NCBI GenBank assembly: GCA_021205695.1
Contig: JAJPXB010000008.1
Coordinates: 57,609-121,608 of the forward strand
DNA length: 64,000 bases
Origin: Clostridiales bacterium
GTDB taxonomy: Bacteria > Bacillota > Clostridia > Oscillospirales > Oscillospiraceae
Direction of reading: 5' to 3'
Shown: in pieces, positions 23,523-30,501 of the stretch
Position numbering within the stretch: position 1 is the first letter of the stretch
Layout of the letters: the number at the start of each line of letters is the position of its first letter
Made by a program: the position numbers and the translations under genes
Notes under the pieces: model-generated
The model's input: only the letters and a program-made list of their open reading frames with translations
What the model was told of the DNA's origin: nothing
Databases searched by the model: none

Positions 23523-23637
23523 AATAGAAGAGGCTATTTGAGGTGGTAGATTTCGTCCCAACCACACGCCGCTGGTACTGACAGGGGAAACCCGAGAGAT
23601 GCAGGAGAACGGGACGCCTGCCAAATAGCCGCTCTAT
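23523..23637 (+). ncRNA. Pseudoknotted RNA unit A
   Basis: P1: GGCTATTTG (23532-23540) with CAAATAGCC (23622-23630), extended outward by AATAG...CTATT. P2: GTGGT/ACCAC. P3: GGG-GAAA-CCC, followed by invariant GAGAGATGC. P4: GCAGG/CCTGC. A pseudoknot joins the P2 loop CGTCCC (23554-23559) to the P4 loop GGGACG (23611-23616). Unit B has the same fold with compensatory changes. No Rfam family could be assigned from memory. Confidence 0.75.
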
Positions 23638-23672
23638 TGGGGGTCGCTTTCGGGCGGCCCCTTCGCCATACA

Positions 23673-23778
23673 ATAAATGGGCTTTGAGGTGGTAAATTTC
23701 GTTGCGACCACACGCCGATGGTATGACAGGGGAAACCCGAGAGATGCGGGAGAAGCGACGCCCGCCAAAGTCCATCTT
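23673..23778 (+). ncRNA. Pseudoknotted RNA unit B
   Basis: Second copy of the fold. P1: TGGGCTTTG (23678-23686) with CAAAGTCCA (23766-23774). P2 is unchanged. P4: GCGGG/CCCGC. Pseudoknot: CGTTGC (23700-23705) with GCGACG (23755-23760). Stems differ in sequence from unit A but pair, while GACAGGGGAAACCC and GAGAGATGC are invariant. TACAAT just upstream might be a weak -10. Confidence 0.75.
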
Positions 23779-23787
23779 AAACAGGGA

Positions 23788-23823
23788 AAGGGGATTGCAC
23801 TAAAAATGCAGTTCCCTTTTCTC
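23788..23823 (+). terminator. Terminator after RNA unit B
   Basis: GGGGATTGCA pairs with TGCAGTTCCC around CTAAAAA and is followed by TTTTCTC. It would end an approximately 300-nt transcript from the 23486 promoter. Confidence 0.7.
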
Positions 23824-23835
23824 TTGCAAGCACGA

Positions 23836-23862
23836 CGTAAGCCGTGCTTTTCTTATGCCCAA
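23836..23862 (+). terminator. Hairpin before the recombinase gene
   Basis: GCACG-ACGTAA-GCCGTGC followed by TTTTCTTATGCC. The distal motif TTTTCTTATGC is shared with the hairpins at 22574 and 25917, each of which precedes a new ribosome site. Confidence 0.55.
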
Positions 23863-23879
23863 AACCGGGAGGTAAGGCC

Positions 23880-24500
23880 ATGAACATAGAATCAGGAATC
23901 ATCCGTACATATGGATATGTCCGGGTCAGCAGCAGAGACCAGAACGAGGACAGACAGCTGATTGCGTTGCATGAGCTGGGCGTTTCGGATGGGGACATCT
24001 TCATGGACAAGCAGTCCGGCAAGGACTTCAACCGGCCCCAGTATCAGAAGCTGCTCTCAATGCTGAAAAAGCGGGATGTGGTCTATGTCAAGAGCATTGA
24101 CCGGCTGGGACGGAACTATGAGGAAATTCTGGAGCAATGGCGCATTATCACCAAGAAAATCGGCGCAGACATCGTTGTGATTGACATGCCGATACTGGAC
24201 ACCCGGACAGACCGGAACCTGATGGCAACTTTTATCTGTGACACCGTTCTCTCCGTCCTTTCGTTCGTGGCGGAGAATGAGCGGGGCAACATCAAGCAGC
24301 GCCAGGCCGAGGGCATCGCTGCGGCAAAGGCCAGAGGGGTACGTTTCGGCAGACCGCCGAAGCCACTACCGGAGAACTTCCCTTCCGTCTGTCAGCGATG
24401 GAAAGCCGGGAAAATCACGGGTCTGGCGGCAGCGGCGGAGTGCGGAATGCCTATGTCTACCTTCCGGTATCGGGCGGCGCAAGAGACGGGCAGCCCGTGA
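23880..24500 (+). CDS. Serine recombinase of the invertase/resolvase family
   Basis: A 206-residue small serine recombinase. The catalytic domain starts TYGYVRVSSRDQNEDRQ, with the nucleophilic Ser in VSS, then VVYVKSIDRLGRNYEEI and the E-helix NERGNIKQRQAEGIAAAKARG. A C-terminal helix-turn-helix (AGKITGLAAAAECGMPMSTF) ends the protein. GGGAGGT lies before ATG 23880. Its last codons (GSP-stop) run into repeat R3. It lies between two silent toxin modules, so it probably moves or inverts neighbouring cassettes. Confidence 0.92.
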   Translation: MNIESGIIRTYGYVRVSSRDQNEDRQLIALHELGVSDGDIFMDKQSGKDFNRPQYQKLLSMLKKRDVVYVKSIDRLGRNYEEILEQWRIITKKIGADIVVIDMPILDTRTDRNLMATFICDTVLSVLSFVAENERGNIKQRQAEGIAAAKARGVRFGRPPKPLPENFPSVCQRWKAGKITGLAAAAECGMPMSTFRYRAAQETGSP

Positions 24501-25116
24501 CCCTGTTACCGGGAAGTCTGTCACCGTTCCGGGGGATATGACCTATCGGGAGTGGTATGAGAAGTATGTGAGCGGGAATCCGCAGGCAAAGGCCAATGAG
24601 AAGAAAATCAGGAACAAGGCCGCTGACCGGAAACAATATGCGGAATATCGGCAGATTCTGGGCGAAAATGCGCCGAAAACATTTGCAGAGTTCCAGCAGA
24701 TGAAGTATACTGACAGTGAGGCGTGGGATGCGCTCAAGAACGAGAAGCAGATTGCAACAATCAGAGCAGATATACAAGCCGGAAAGTACAATCTGACGGT
24801 CAACCCTGGCCGCCAAGCAAGGCATTTTGCCGATGGAAACCAGTACAAGGGCAACCAGCAGTATCAGCCAGGGAAAAGCTATTTGTCGATTGGGATGGAA
24901 GACGTTCAACAGCTGGTGCGCCAGTGTGCAGGGACTGGCAAAATCATTCTGCTCCGAAAATATCCGCTGCAATTCCGGGAATATATTGTTGCAGACCATG
25001 AAATAGGGACTGCGGTTGACCTGGCCGGGAATGAATTTGTAACACGATGCTTTTCAATTCACTATAGCAAGGCAGGGGTGCATATCGTCCCCGAACAGGA
25101 GGAAGATTCAAGATGA
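24491..25116 (+). pseudogene. Start-less MuF cassette with Ntox50-like tail
   Basis: Frame begins with repeat R3 (ARDPVTGKSVTVPGDMTYREW) overlapping the end of the recombinase gene in another frame. No own start or ribosome site. The linker NEKKIRNKAADRKQYAEYRQ... FAEFQQMKY parallels the linker of the full MuF but has diverged. The tail (VNPGRQARHFADGNQY... RQCAGTGKIILLRKY... CFSIHYSKAGVHIVP) resembles the polymorphic-toxin type 50 domain. An immunity-like gene overlaps its stop (ATGA). Confidence 0.75.
24493..24615 (+). repeat. MuF module direct repeat R3
   Basis: 123 bp identical to 21778-21900 of the complete MuF gene. Its first bases supply the stop codon of the recombinase. Confidence 0.95.
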
Positions 25117-25325
25117 AGTTAACAGCAGAAGCAATTAAATTCTTTGGGAAAATGATTGCTGTTTCCTTTGTCGATGGGGACCGCCCGGTAAAAGGACGCT
25201 GCATTGCCATCAACAGCGCAGCGGATAACGAGCCGGACCCGGCAAGTATCACCGTCAGCTTGTCTGAAAATGGCGGTATCCTAATCTTTGAGGATGAGAT
25301 TGACCACATCGACATTGTAGAGTGA
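25113..25325 (+). CDS. Putative immunity protein for Ntox50-like tail
   Basis: A 70-residue acidic protein, MKLTAEAIKFFGKMIAVSFV... EDEIDHIDIVE. It overlaps the stop of the toxin cassette by ATGA, with AGGAGGA upstream. Size, acidity and coupling suit an immunity role. Family not recognised. Confidence 0.6.
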   Translation: MKLTAEAIKFFGKMIAVSFVDGDRPVKGRCIAINSAADNEPDPASITVSLSENGGILIFEDEIDHIDIVE

Positions 25326-25359
25326 AGGCGCTCCCCCAAACTGTGCCGGAGGTTATATC

Positions 25360-25596
25360 ATGGTTTATGTGAGCGAAAGACTGACGAATATCGGTGAGCT
25401 TGAGAGTATGATTGGCGCTGCATTGCAAACGGAGGAGGAGCTCTGCTGTGAAATGGAAAAAGCGAGGGCATCAATCGACCGGATTGACACCCTTGCCTGT
25501 AGGCTCCACTCCCTGCTACAACAGGCAAAGGAGTTTGAGCTCTGTGTGGAACGCCGCAAGACGGTCTGCGCTGATGCTAGCAGTGACCTTCTCTGA
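25360..25596 (+). CDS. Phage hypothetical coiled-coil protein
   Basis: A 78-residue protein, MVYVSERLTNIGELESMIGA..., largely helical with a Glu-rich centre. GGAGG precedes ATG 25360. Its 3' end overlaps the convergent minus-strand gene by 20 bp. It resembles the 6752-6976 gene in size and arrangement (a small coiled-coil protein facing a minus-strand gene). Confidence 0.5.
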   Translation: MVYVSERLTNIGELESMIGAALQTEEELCCEMEKARASIDRIDTLACRLHSLLQQAKEFELCVERRKTVCADASSDLL

Positions 25597-25849
25597 CATC
25601 TGTGATGGGTTCGAAATCACGCAGGAGCTTGCACTCGTCGCTGTGAGTGCAGATTAAATATTTGAACTCACCTTCCTGGTCGGATGGCTTGATTTTGCAA
25701 TTTTCCGCCAAGGGGCATTTGGCGTAAGCAAAACGGGCCTCATATGGATTGTCAGGATTGGAAGTTAAAATGTATTTTACGCTCAGTGGGATTTCTTTGT
25801 TCCAGCGTTTGCAGAATACCCTTTTTCCAAGATAGGTATAGTATTCCAA
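25577..25849 (-). CDS. Small Cys-containing protein, putative lysogen gene
   Basis: A 90-residue protein starting at TTG with AAAGGGGG 8 nt upstream; it reads LEYYTYLGKRVFCKRWNKEI and later CPLAENCK, suggesting a metal site. Promoter TTGAAT-18-TACAAT precedes it on the minus strand. The leader from TACAAT to the TTG start nearly matches that of the 6919-7599 gene. It opposes the late operon, as expected for an independently expressed lysogen gene. Function unknown. Confidence 0.6.
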   Translation of the reverse strand: MEYYTYLGKRVFCKRWNKEIPLSVKYILTSNPDNPYEARFAYAKCPLAENCKIKPSDQEGEFKYLICTHSDECKLLRDFEPITDVREGHC

Positions 25850-25916
25850 GTTTATCACCCCCTTTCCCCCACCATTGTAGCACGGGGAGAGGAACCAATT
25901 CAACAGACCGACCAGA

Positions 25917-25950
25917 CCGCCCAGGGAAACCAAGGCGGTTTTCTTATGCC
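25917..25950 (+). terminator. Intergenic hairpin before DUF4406 gene
   Basis: CCGCC-12-GGCGG followed by TTTTCTTATGCC, almost the same as 22574-22610. It separates the toxin cassettes from the head genes. Confidence 0.6.
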
Positions 25951-25968
25951 CAAAAGGAGGGTACAAAC

Positions 25969-26283
25969 ATGAAAAAGTTATTTATCTCACAGCCTATGAA
26001 CGGGAAGACCGATGAGGAAATCCTAGCCACGCGAAAAGCCGCAGTCGAGGCGGCTGAAAGAGAAATCGGGGAGCACGTGGAGGTGCTGGAATCGTTTTTC
26101 CAGGGCGCTCCCCACGAAGCCAATCCCCTGTGGTTCCTGGGCGAAAGTCTGAAGCTGCTGGGGCAGGCAGACGTGGCCTATTTTGCACAGGGCTGGGAAT
26201 CTGCCCGAGGGTGCAGAATTGAACACGAGGCAGCGATTGCCTATTACACCGAGACTATCATCGAAGATAACCGGGCAGAATAA
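25969..26283 (+). CDS. DUF4406 protein (nucleoside deoxyribosyltransferase-like)
   Basis: A 104-residue protein. KLFISQPMNGKTDEEILATR is the characteristic DUF4406 start, followed by a short GESLKLLGQADVAYFAQGW helix-strand and RGCRIEHEAAIAY. The fold resembles nucleoside 2-deoxyribosyltransferases, so a nucleotide-metabolism role is possible. AGGAGGG precedes the ATG at 25969. Common in Clostridial phages. Confidence 0.85.
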   Translation: MKKLFISQPMNGKTDEEILATRKAAVEAAEREIGEHVEVLESFFQGAPHEANPLWFLGESLKLLGQADVAYFAQGWESARGCRIEHEAAIAYYTETIIEDNRAE

Positions 26284-26394
26284 TTTCACACGTTGAACGA
26301 AGCAGCCACCGGCCACCGGCAGCTGCTTTTTTCATACCCAAATCACGACACTGCGAGGGCTTGAACTCGCAGGACGCAGAGAGGAGCTTTTCAC

Positions 26395-26961
26395 ATGGAC
26401 GAGGAAACCAAAAACCAGACCCCTGAACAGGGCGCAGGGCAGCAGACCGGGGAGGGCACAGGGAACTCCACCGGGAGCGGCATGACCTTCGATCAGTGGC
26501 TGGACAGCGACCCGGCCCTCCGCTCCGAGTTTGACCGGCGGAACACCAAGGCGGTGCAGACTGCCCGGTCCAAATGGGAGCAGGAGCAGGCGGACGCCCA
26601 GGACGAGGCGAAAAAGCTGGAGCGAATGACCGCCGCCCAGCGGGAGAAATACCAGCTGGAGCAGGACCGGCAGAAGCTGGACCAGGAGCGGGCGGTCTTT
26701 CAGCGGCAGCAGCTGGAGGTCCAGACCGGGGCGCAGCTCCAGGGGATGGGCTATGACGCCGCCTTCGCCGCCTATCTGACCGGGAAGGACGCCGAGACCA
26801 CCAGCGCCAACCTGACCGCCTTTGACGGCCTCATGCGGGCCTATCGGGCCGGCGCCGTCAACGACCAGATGCGGGGCGGCACGCCGCCCAGGGATACAGA
26901 CAAACGCGACGACGCCCAGGACCCCTTCCTCACGGGGTTTCTGGGGAAACAGAAAGGATGA
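26395..26961 (+). CDS. Phage scaffolding protein (DUF4355-like)
   Basis: A 188-residue, highly charged, helical protein directly before the capsid gene. NTKAVQTARSKWEQEQADAQ and the coiled coil QREKYQLEQDRQKLDQERAV are typical of phage scaffolds, with an acidic Gln/Gly-rich N-terminus and a basic C-terminus. It shapes procapsid assembly and is lost from mature heads. Confidence 0.88.
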   Translation: MDEETKNQTPEQGAGQQTGEGTGNSTGSGMTFDQWLDSDPALRSEFDRRNTKAVQTARSKWEQEQADAQDEAKKLERMTAAQREKYQLEQDRQKLDQERAVFQRQQLEVQTGAQLQGMGYDAAFAAYLTGKDAETTSANLTAFDGLMRAYRAGAVNDQMRGGTPPRDTDKRDDAQDPFLTGFLGKQKG

Positions 26962-26968
26962 TTAAACC

Positions 26969-27790
26969 ATGGCAGTGAATTATGCCAGCAAGTACGCAGA
27001 GAAGATCGACGAGCGATTCGCCCTGGGCTCCCTTACCGGAGGCGCGGTGAACCAGGACTATGACTGGATCGGAGTGGAGACGGTAAACGTCTACTCCATC
27101 CCCACCGTGGCGATGAACGACTACACCGCCAGCGGCACCAACCGGTACGGCGACCCCTCCGAGCTGGAAAACGAGGTCCAGGAGATGCAGGTCAGCCAGG
27201 ACCGGGCTTTCACCTTCACCATCGACAAGAAGAGCCGGGACGATACCCAGATGACCATGGAGGCGGGCAAGGCCCTCCAGCGTCAGATCGACGAGGTGGT
27301 CATCCCCGAGATCGACACCTACCGGCTGGGCGTGATCTGCGCCAACGCCGGGGTCTCCGAGTCCGGCACCATCACGGCGGAAAACGCCTATGAGGCATTT
27401 CTCACCGTGCAGGCGGGGCTGGACGACAACAAGGCCCCCCAGGGCGGCCGGGTGTGCTACTGCACCTCCACCTACTACAAGTATATCAAGCTGGACCCCT
27501 CCTTCACCAAGGCGGGCGACCTGGCTACCGGCATCGCCATCAACGGCCAGGTGGGCGAGATCGACGGCGTCCCCGTGGTCAAGGTGCCCTCCAGCTATCT
27601 GCCGGACGGGGTGAGCTTCGTCATCACGAACCCCATCTGCACCCCCGCCCCGGAGAAGCTGACGGACTACACCATCCACGACAACCCTCCGGGCATCTCC
27701 GGCTGGCTGGTGGAGGGTCGCGTCCGTTATGACGCCTTCGTCCTGAACAGCAAGAAGGGCGCTATCGGCGTCTACACCGCAACGGCCTGA
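26969..27790 (+). CDS. Major capsid protein
   Basis: The 273-residue major head protein. It follows the scaffold by 7 bp, as usual. NYASKYAEKIDERFALGS and VETVNVYSIPTVAMNDYTAS match N4-gp56/P22-like capsid proteins of Clostridial phages, and the C-terminus (DGVSFVITNPICTP... GRVRYDAFVLNSKKGAIGVY) is a capsid-type P-domain. Confidence 0.9.
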   Translation: MAVNYASKYAEKIDERFALGSLTGGAVNQDYDWIGVETVNVYSIPTVAMNDYTASGTNRYGDPSELENEVQEMQVSQDRAFTFTIDKKSRDDTQMTMEAGKALQRQIDEVVIPEIDTYRLGVICANAGVSESGTITAENAYEAFLTVQAGLDDNKAPQGGRVCYCTSTYYKYIKLDPSFTKAGDLATGIAINGQVGEIDGVPVVKVPSSYLPDGVSFVITNPICTPAPEKLTDYTIHDNPPGISGWLVEGRVRYDAFVLNSKKGAIGVYTATA

Positions 27791-27805
27791 GAGGAGGAAT
27801 AACGT

Positions 27806-27967
27806 ATGTATCTCGCTGAGAAAGACGGCAAGACCTTCAAGGTGAGCGGCGTTCAGGTCGCCGCCTTCCGGAAGGCCGGTTACACCGTGACGGAGGAAAA
27901 GGCCGAGCAGGCCAAGACCGCCGCCAAGACGACCAGCAAGGCCAAGACCACCAGGGCTACGAAGTAA
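27806..27967 (+). CDS. Small basic head-associated protein
   Basis: A 53-residue protein, MYLAEKDGKTFKVSGVQVAA..., ending in an Ala/Thr/Lys-rich tail. GAGGAGG lies 8 nt before ATG 27806. Position between capsid and connector suggests a head decoration or completion role; unproven. Confidence 0.6.
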   Translation: MYLAEKDGKTFKVSGVQVAAFRKAGYTVTEEKAEQAKTAAKTTSKAKTTRATK

Positions 27968-27988
27968 CCAGAGAGGAGGCGGCAGGCC

Positions 27989-28354
27989 ATGTCTGACAAA
28001 ATCACCGCCGCCCTGCTGGCAGACCTGGCGGAGCGGCTGGGGACGGGCGAGGAGGATACGCTGCTGGTGAGCTGCCTCTCCGACGCCGCCGCCGAGGTGC
28101 AGCTCTATCTGGGCTGGACGGACGAGGAGTGGGCGGGGAGCGTCCCCGCCGCCATTCAGCGGAAGGTGGTACAGCTGGCGGCGCTGTACTACCGCAGGGA
28201 CAGCCTGGAGGCGGAACAGCCCGGCGTGGCGTCCACCTCCGTGACGGAGGACAAGCTGAGCCAGAGCGTGAGCTATCGCTCTGCTGACAGTTACGCCGCC
28301 CAGGAGAGCGCCATCCTCCAGTCCCTGGCCCGATACCGGAGGGTGAGCCTGTGA
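27989..28354 (+). CDS. Head-tail connector protein (gp6-like adaptor)
   Basis: A 121-residue helical protein placed as the first connector gene after the capsid. EDTLLVSCLSDAAAEVQLYL and IQRKVVQLAALYYRRDSLEA match the phage gp6/DNA-packaging adaptor family that binds below the portal. The next gene overlaps by GTGA. Confidence 0.82.
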   Translation: MSDKITAALLADLAERLGTGEEDTLLVSCLSDAAAEVQLYLGWTDEEWAGSVPAAIQRKVVQLAALYYRRDSLEAEQPGVASTSVTEDKLSQSVSYRSADSYAAQESAILQSLARYRRVSL

Positions 28355-28707
28355 ACGGGGTGCTGTTTGACCGCCCCGCCGCCTGGGGGAAGGCGTGGAG
28401 CCTGTACCGGCGGCAGATGGGGACGGACAGCTTCGGCGACCCCACCGCCGCCTATCCCGACGAGCCGGATTACACGGCAGATGCGGGAACAGAGGGGGCG
28501 GTGGCCTGGCAGCAGTCCTCCGGGGAGGCGACGATCCGGGAGCCCGGCGAGCAGACAGCCGCCACCGCTGCCGGGTGCGTGTACGACGACACACTGGAGA
28601 TCAGCCCCTTTGACCGGGTGCGCTTCGACAATGCGCTGTGGGAGGTCAACGCCGTGAGCCAATGGCCCCACTGCCGCCGGGTGGAGGTGAGCCGGGTATG
28701 GGTGTGA
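28351..28707 (+). CDS. Head closure/stopper protein
   Basis: A 118-residue protein in the SPP1 gp16 position, starting with GTG 28351. The small beta-barrel character (AGCVYDDTLEISPFDRVRFD... LWEVNAVSQWPHCRRVEVSRV) is typical of head-tail joining stoppers. Family inferred mostly from order. Confidence 0.7.
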   Translation: MNGVLFDRPAAWGKAWSLYRRQMGTDSFGDPTAAYPDEPDYTADAGTEGAVAWQQSSGEATIREPGEQTAATAAGCVYDDTLEISPFDRVRFDNALWEVNAVSQWPHCRRVEVSRVWV

Positions 28708-29204
28708 GCGTGACCGGGTTCGACAGCCTGCTCTCCGCCATCGAGAACTCCCCGGACGAGCTGGGGCGGAAAACCGCCGTAAAGGCGGCGAAGCTGGCGG
28801 AGCAGGTGGCCGGACAGGCGCGGCAGGGCGCTCTGGTGGACTCCGGGCGGCTGCGCAACTCCCTGGAGCGCTATGTGGAGGCCCACGGCGACACCGTCGA
28901 GGGCGGCGTGAAGAGCAGCTATCCCCCGGCGATCTACCACGAGCTGGGCACCGGCCCGGTGGGCGCGGCCAGCGGTCACCCCATGGCGGGCGAGATGGGG
29001 GTGAACTACTCCCCCTCCGGCTGGACCTACTGGAGCGACGAGGTGGCCGCCCAGCGGGGGACGGACGCCGCGGGAAAGGAAAACGGCTTTGTCTACACCG
29101 AGGGCGTCCCGGCCAAGGCCTTTATGCACAACGCACTGACTGCCAGCGAGGACGCCATTCTGGAGCAGCTGGGGGCCGCCGTGACGGAGGTGTTTGAAAA
29201 ATGA
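28698..29204 (+). CDS. HK97 gp10-like tail completion protein
   Basis: A 168-residue protein. VKAAKLAEQVAGQARQGALV, DSGRLRNSL and YPPAIYHELGTGPVG are the hallmark of HK97-gp10 proteins at the head-tail joint. ATG 28698 is preferred over one 60 nt upstream because GGAGG fits it. It overlaps the neighbours. Confidence 0.88.
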   Translation: MGVSVTGFDSLLSAIENSPDELGRKTAVKAAKLAEQVAGQARQGALVDSGRLRNSLERYVEAHGDTVEGGVKSSYPPAIYHELGTGPVGAASGHPMAGEMGVNYSPSGWTYWSDEVAAQRGTDAAGKENGFVYTEGVPAKAFMHNALTASEDAILEQLGAAVTEVFEK

Positions 29205-29587
29205 CAGACGAGAGCCTGATTTTAACGGACGCCGCCGGGCAGGTGCGGGAGGCCCTGGCGGGGCTGGACACGGAGCTGACCTACACCGTCAGCGGACAGT
29301 GGCCCCGAAGCGCCCCCACCGGTACGGTGATCACCGTCACCGAGCTGGACAACGCCCAGGTCTCCGGCCTGCTGGTGGTGGACCGGCTCAGCTTCCAGAT
29401 CGACCTGTGGGGCACGGACGGGGACAGCCTCCGCGCCCTGGCCCCGCTGGTGAACACCGCCCTGCTCTCTCTGGGGCTGCTCCGGGACTACGCCGGGCCG
29501 CTGGAGCTGGAGCGGGGCAACTATTTCCGCAAAACCTTCCGGTTTGGCCGGAGGGTGGACAAGCGCAGTATGCGCATGATCGACTAG
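29201..29587 (+). CDS. Tail terminator protein
   Basis: A 128-residue protein between gp10 and the major tail protein, the usual site of the tail terminator. LLVVDRLSFQIDLWGTDGDS and a C-terminal RMID fit the gpU/gp17-like family (SPP1). It ends tube polymerisation and joins the head. Confidence 0.78.
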   Translation: MTDESLILTDAAGQVREALAGLDTELTYTVSGQWPRSAPTGTVITVTELDNAQVSGLLVVDRLSFQIDLWGTDGDSLRALAPLVNTALLSLGLLRDYAGPLELERGNYFRKTFRFGRRVDKRSMRMID

Positions 29588-29603
29588 AAAGGACTGATAC
29601 ACA

Positions 29604-30014
29604 ATGGCAACTCAGGGACTTGCCTCTATTGGCATTGAGGTGACGGTGAACAGCACCGCGCTGAACTACGTCACCGAGATCGGCGACATCGGAGGCGCCC
29701 CCTCCGACCTGGACGCCACCTGCTTCAAGGACAAGATGAAGCACTACGTCCCCGGCGTGCAGGACGCCAAGGCGTTTGAGATCACCTATCTCTACGACAA
29801 CAGCGCCGCAGATTCCGACTATCGGGTGCTCAAGACCCTCCAGGACGCGGGGGATGTGGTCCCGGTGACGGTGACAATGCCGGACGGCAGCATCTTCGCC
29901 ACCACCGGCTATGTGAACACCTACATCTCCGGGGCGAAGGTGGACGATCTGATCTCCGCCAAGCTGGCTGTCTCCATCCAGACCGACTGGACGGTGACCG
30001 ACCCGGCGGCCTGA
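29604..30014 (+). CDS. Major tail tube protein
   Basis: A 136-residue tube protein (GLASIGIEVTVNSTALNYVT... EIGDIGGAPSDLDATCFKD). This is a small phage tail-tube family, with an expected beta-sandwich. It is followed by a 30-bp spacer and the tail chaperones, in line with siphovirus order. Confidence 0.85.
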   Translation: MATQGLASIGIEVTVNSTALNYVTEIGDIGGAPSDLDATCFKDKMKHYVPGVQDAKAFEITYLYDNSAADSDYRVLKTLQDAGDVVPVTVTMPDGSIFATTGYVNTYISGAKVDDLISAKLAVSIQTDWTVTDPAA

Positions 30015-30099
30015 CGGGTGTCAGGTGACAACTGACAACTGACGCGGGCGGCCTCTGACCGGGGCCGCCCATTTCTATGACTGGAAAGGATGGTACCAC

Positions 30100-30501
30100 A
30101 TGAAACGAGCCTATGACGTGACCTTGGATGGGGTGAACTATCGCCTGCGGCTGACGGTGGGCGCCCAGAAGCGGCTCATCAAGCAGTACGGCGGGAACGC
30201 CGGGCAGGTGTGCATCGACGCCCTGGAGGACATCGGAAAGATGTGCGACGTGCTCAACGAGGCCCTCCACTGGACGGGCAGCGGCAACCCCCAGGGTGTC
30301 ACCGGGGAGGACTTCTACGACCTGCTGGTGGACGAGGGCTACTCCATCCTGGAGGGCGTGCCGGAGGTGCTGTTCGGCACGGTGGCGGTCTCCGGCATTC
30401 TGCCGAAAAAGCAGTGCGACGAGGCCCTGGCCCGGCTCCACGGCGCAATGAGCGACGAGGACGAGACGGAGGAAAACCCTACCATGGGGGAAAATGGCTG
30501 A
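30100..30501 (+). CDS. Tail assembly chaperone, upstream frame
   Basis: A 133-residue protein in the gpG position. It contains RAYDVTLDGVNYRLRLTVGA and an acidic end (SDEDETEENP). Siphoviruses make a short and a frameshift-extended form that guide the tape measure. Here frame 0 stops at 30499-30501 soon after the run GGGGG-AAAA (30486-30494), and a second frame carries on. Confidence 0.8.
   Translation: MKRAYDVTLDGVNYRLRLTVGAQKRLIKQYGGNAGQVCIDALEDIGKMCDVLNEALHWTGSGNPQGVTGEDFYDLLVDEGYSILEGVPEVLFGTVAVSGILPKKQCDEALARLHGAMSDEDETEENPTMGENG

Noticed and set aside
23523..23778. CRISPR-like repeats
   Set aside because: Only two units, about 145 bp apart, and differing in sequence but not in structure, which fits RNA folds rather than a CRISPR array. 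No array was seen in the window.
23677..23883. 68-codon frame across RNA unit B
   Set aside because: It runs through the conserved RNA stems and terminator without a ribosome site; base changes between the units follow pairing, not coding.
24238..24490. N-terminal extension of the Ntox50 cassette upstream of R3
   Set aside because: These ~85 codons are the recombinase gene read in another frame, so the cassette proper begins at R3.
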